A stretch of 64,000 nucleotides of DNA from Aminithiophilus ramosus (GTDB taxonomy: Bacteria; Synergistota; Synergistia; Synergistales; Aminithiophilaceae). The stretch spans positions 124,001-188,000 of the forward strand of contig NZ_CP072943.1 in the NCBI RefSeq assembly GCF_018069705.1, in the 5' to 3' direction. The translations under genes were made by a program, and so were the position numbers. Of the stretch, positions 61,794 to 64,000 are shown in pieces; position 1 is the first letter of the stretch, and the number at the start of each line of letters is the position of its first letter. The notes beneath the pieces are model-generated. The model made no database searches, had not been told where the DNA came from, and saw only the letters and a list, made by a program, of their open reading frames with translations.

Positions 61794-63953
61794 TCAGCGG
61801 CGGGGCGACGGCACCAGCCCCGACCGTTTCCCCTTCCCGTCGTCGAGGCGGAACTGCTGAAGCAGGTTGCGGATCCGCTCGGCGCCTTCGGCCATGGCCT
61901 GGGCCTCGTTGGCCACGCCCTCTCCGGCGTGGGCCAGCTCCTCCGTGTTGCGGCGGATGGCCTGGGAACTCTCGGCCATCTCGATGGTGCTTTGCGAGAC
62001 GTGATCGACGGCCCGGGCCATCTCCTCGCTGGAGGCCGCCTGTTCCTGGGCGGCGGCGGCGATGGTCTCCATCAGGCCGTTGATCCGCTCCACGTCGGCC
62101 AGGGTGCGGTTCAGCTTCTCCTGGGCCTCTCTGGCCCTGCCCACCGTCGAGGCCATCTTCTCTCCGGCCCGACGGGCCCCCTGGGCCGACGTCTCGGCGC
62201 TCCCCTTGAGAGAGTCGATGAGATCGGCGACTTTGCGCGCGGCCTGGTTGGACTCCTCGGCCAGCTTGCGGACCTCTTCGGCGACGACGGCGAAGCCCCG
62301 TCCCGCCTCTCCGGCCCGGGCCGCCTCGATGGCGGCGTTGAGGGCCAGAAGGTTCGTCTGGTCGGCGATGGCCGAGATGGTCGTCACGAATCCGGCGATG
62401 GCCGAGACGGAACGGCTCAGATCCTCCATGCTCGTCAGCGAGGCGCTGCTCATCTGTCCCACGTCGGCCACGTCGGCGATGACGAGGCTGAAGGCGGCGA
62501 CGGCCTCTTCCGTGGCGCGCCGCGTCATCCGCGAGGCCTCGGCGCCCTGGGCCGAGGACTGGGCGGCGCTCGTGGCCGACGAGGCGACCTCTTCGATGGA
62601 GGCGTTCGTCTCCTCCAGGGCGGCGGCGTTGGTCTCGGCCAGATCGGCCACCTGCTCGACGACGTGCTTGATCTCCGCCGTCGAGGCGTTGGACTCCTCG
62701 GCCAGGGCGGCGAGGGATTCGGCCAGACGGCCGTTCTGCTCGGCCTCGTCGAAGATGGAGGCGAGGGTCGCCCTCTGGGTGGCCACCATCCGGGCCAAAG
62801 CGTCGGCCATCTGGCCCAGCTCGTCTTTGGCCGTGATGGCGAAGTCGTCGCGGCCGATGGTGAGGTCTCCCTCTCCGGCCCGCTGGGCCAGGGCGACGAC
62901 GGTCTGGACGGGGCGGACGATGGAGCGGGTCAGAAAAAAGACGACGAGGGAGAGGAGAACCATGGCGACGACGCCGGAGGCGATGCCGGCGGCATTGATG
63001 GCGTGGACGCCGGCCAGGGCGCGGTCCATGGGAACGGCCACCATGAGGGCCCAGGGGCGGTCCGTCTGGCCCGGCGTGAAAGGCGTGATCCGCGTCAGGA
63101 CATCCGTCTTCATGGCCGGCGAGTAGGCCGTGAAGGTCATGGCCGTGCCTGACTCGATGTGGGCGAGGATGTCCCGCTCCAGGGACTTGTCGTCGTGGAA
63201 GTAGACCTTGCCCAGTCGCGAGGCGTCGGGGTAGGCCACGTAGGCGCCGTTGTTCGAGAAGAGGGCGGCGTAGCCCGTCTCGAAGGGCCTGATGGCGCCG
63301 ACGCTCTCCTGGAAGGAGTCGAGGCTGAGGTCGATGCCGACGACGCCGAGAAACTTCCCCTCGGCGACGATGGGGACGATGTACTCGGAGATCATGACCG
63401 ACTTCCCGCCGGCCTCCCAGACGGCGGGGTCGAGAAGGCGCGCCCGCCCGGCCTTTTTCGTCCCCAGATAGTAGTCCCCCTCGACGGGGTCGTCGTAGGC
63501 GATGCAGGGCTCAACCTCGATGGGGCCGTTGCTGCGGTGGAACCAGGGGATGTAGCGTCCCGTGCCGTCGTGGCCGGGCGCGCCGCCATGGAGGGCGTCC
63601 CGGCCGTCGAGGGCGTCGGGCTCCCAGACGGTGAAGGCGCCGAAAAACTGGGGATTTTCCTCGAGGACGCGGCGCAGCAGGCCGTCGAAGGCGGCCCTGT
63701 CGGCCTTGCCCTGTGTCCTGAGGACGGCGAAGGTCTCGGCGAGGAAGTGGGCGGCGTCGGCGGCGGCGTCGATCTCGGCCTTGACCCGGACGGAATGGTG
63801 GAGGACCATCTCCTGGGCCTCCCGGTACGTCGCCTCCGTCAGCAGATGACGTGCCCTGAAGGAGAGGTAGCCCAGGGCGGAGGCGAAGGTGACGGCGGCG
63901 ATGGTCAGGATGGGAAGAAGCATCTTCGTGCGCAGCCTCAGTCTTTTAAACAT
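61794..63953 (-). CDS. Methyl-accepting chemotaxis protein with dCache sensor
   Basis: A 719-residue chemoreceptor: TM1 about 12-30, double-Cache outside domain about 35-325 ([55 protein letters not shown]), TM2 about 332-352, HAMP 353-405 and signalling domain with the canonical [20 protein letters not shown] tip. The sensor resembles that of the receptor at 12673-14823, suggesting paralogues with related ligands. Single gene; a GGGGGG ribosome site precedes ATG. Confidence 0.93.
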   Translation of the reverse strand: MFKRLRLRTKMLLPILTIAAVTFASALGYLSFRARHLLTEATYREAQEMVLHHSVRVKAEIDAAADAAHFLAETFAVLRTQGKADRAAFDGLLRRVLEENPQFFGAFTVWEPDALDGRDALHGGAPGHDGTGRYIPWFHRSNGPIEVEPCIAYDDPVEGDYYLGTKKAGRARLLDPAVWEAGGKSVMISEYIVPIVAEGKFLGVVGIDLSLDSFQESVGAIRPFETGYAALFSNNGAYVAYPDASRLGKVYFHDDKSLERDILAHIESGTAMTFTAYSPAMKTDVLTRITPFTPGQTDRPWALMVAVPMDRALAGVHAINAAGIASGVVAMVLLSLVVFFLTRSIVRPVQTVVALAQRAGEGDLTIGRDDFAITAKDELGQMADALARMVATQRATLASIFDEAEQNGRLAESLAALAEESNASTAEIKHVVEQVADLAETNAAALEETNASIEEVASSATSAAQSSAQGAEASRMTRRATEEAVAAFSLVIADVADVGQMSSASLTSMEDLSRSVSAIAGFVTTISAIADQTNLLALNAAIEAARAGEAGRGFAVVAEEVRKLAEESNQAARKVADLIDSLKGSAETSAQGARRAGEKMASTVGRAREAQEKLNRTLADVERINGLMETIAAAAQEQAASSEEMARAVDHVSQSTIEMAESSQAIRRNTEELAHAGEGVANEAQAMAEGAERIRNLLQQFRLDDGKGKRSGLVPSPRR

Positions 63954-64000
63954 GCAAATCCCCCCGTTCTCAGCTTGTGGAGGGGCGAATGCCCCGGTGC

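Overview
The window is high-GC DNA from a member of the Synergistota (Synergistaceae-like). The evidence is a cysteine protease ending in a Synergist-CTERM-type tail (Gly-Gly-Cys, hydrophobic stretch, Arg-Arg), a selenocysteine-dependent glycine reductase protein A, a gene set built around amino-acid and peptide fermentation, and five chemoreceptor genes in 64 kb. Exact genus cannot be read from the sequence.

Layout. 0-2.3 kb: a TetR regulator, a methyltransferase and an ABC transporter half; the last two each carry a one-base homopolymer frameshift. 2.5-7 kb: a class V aminotransferase, a broken small gene, an ArsR repressor and a chemoreceptor. 7.1-8.65 kb: a decayed IS4-type insertion sequence next to the clpB promoter. 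8.7-14.8 kb: clpB, a membrane 4Fe-4S protein and a second chemoreceptor with an altered signalling tip. 15.1-24 kb: a murein/dipeptide recycling locus resembling B. subtilis dpp-ykf (binding protein, two permeases, two ATPases, LD-carboxypeptidase, D-aminopeptidase, M19 dipeptidase). Divergent from it are meso-diaminopimelate dehydrogenase, cysteine desulfidase and PTS enzyme I (24.8-29.2 kb). 29.2-32.4 kb: a binding-protein/HD-GYP pair.

32.6-43.4 kb is almost entirely signal transduction: a chemoreceptor; a cytoplasmic chemoreceptor beside a di-iron ODP protein (probable oxygen/iron chemosensing); and a coupled run of STAS, anti-sigma-like kinase, NMT1-type binding protein, dCache-SpoIIE phosphatase and CHASE4-PAS-GGDEF-HD-GYP protein. 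Two genes of this run appear to start with CTG. 43.8-49 kb holds a family 3 glycosidase and the large C1 protease. 49.2-55.7 kb is an overlapping four-gene operon not familiar to me: a LuxC-PaaK-like fusion, an anti-sigma-kinase/GNAT fusion, a LuxE-like synthetase and an MFS transporter. 56-64 kb: an HD-GYP protein, a YitT protein, grdA with an in-frame Sec TGA, PhoU, a Na/Pi cotransporter and a fourth membrane chemoreceptor.

The most notable non-coding observation is a repeat of about 140-160 bp in five intergenic copies. Each copy points toward the gene that follows: a broken small gene, LD-carboxypeptidase, dipeptidase, diaminopimelate dehydrogenase and grdA. At least three copies sit just upstream of a recognisable sigma-70 promoter. 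I could not match the repeat to any RNA class or element I know.
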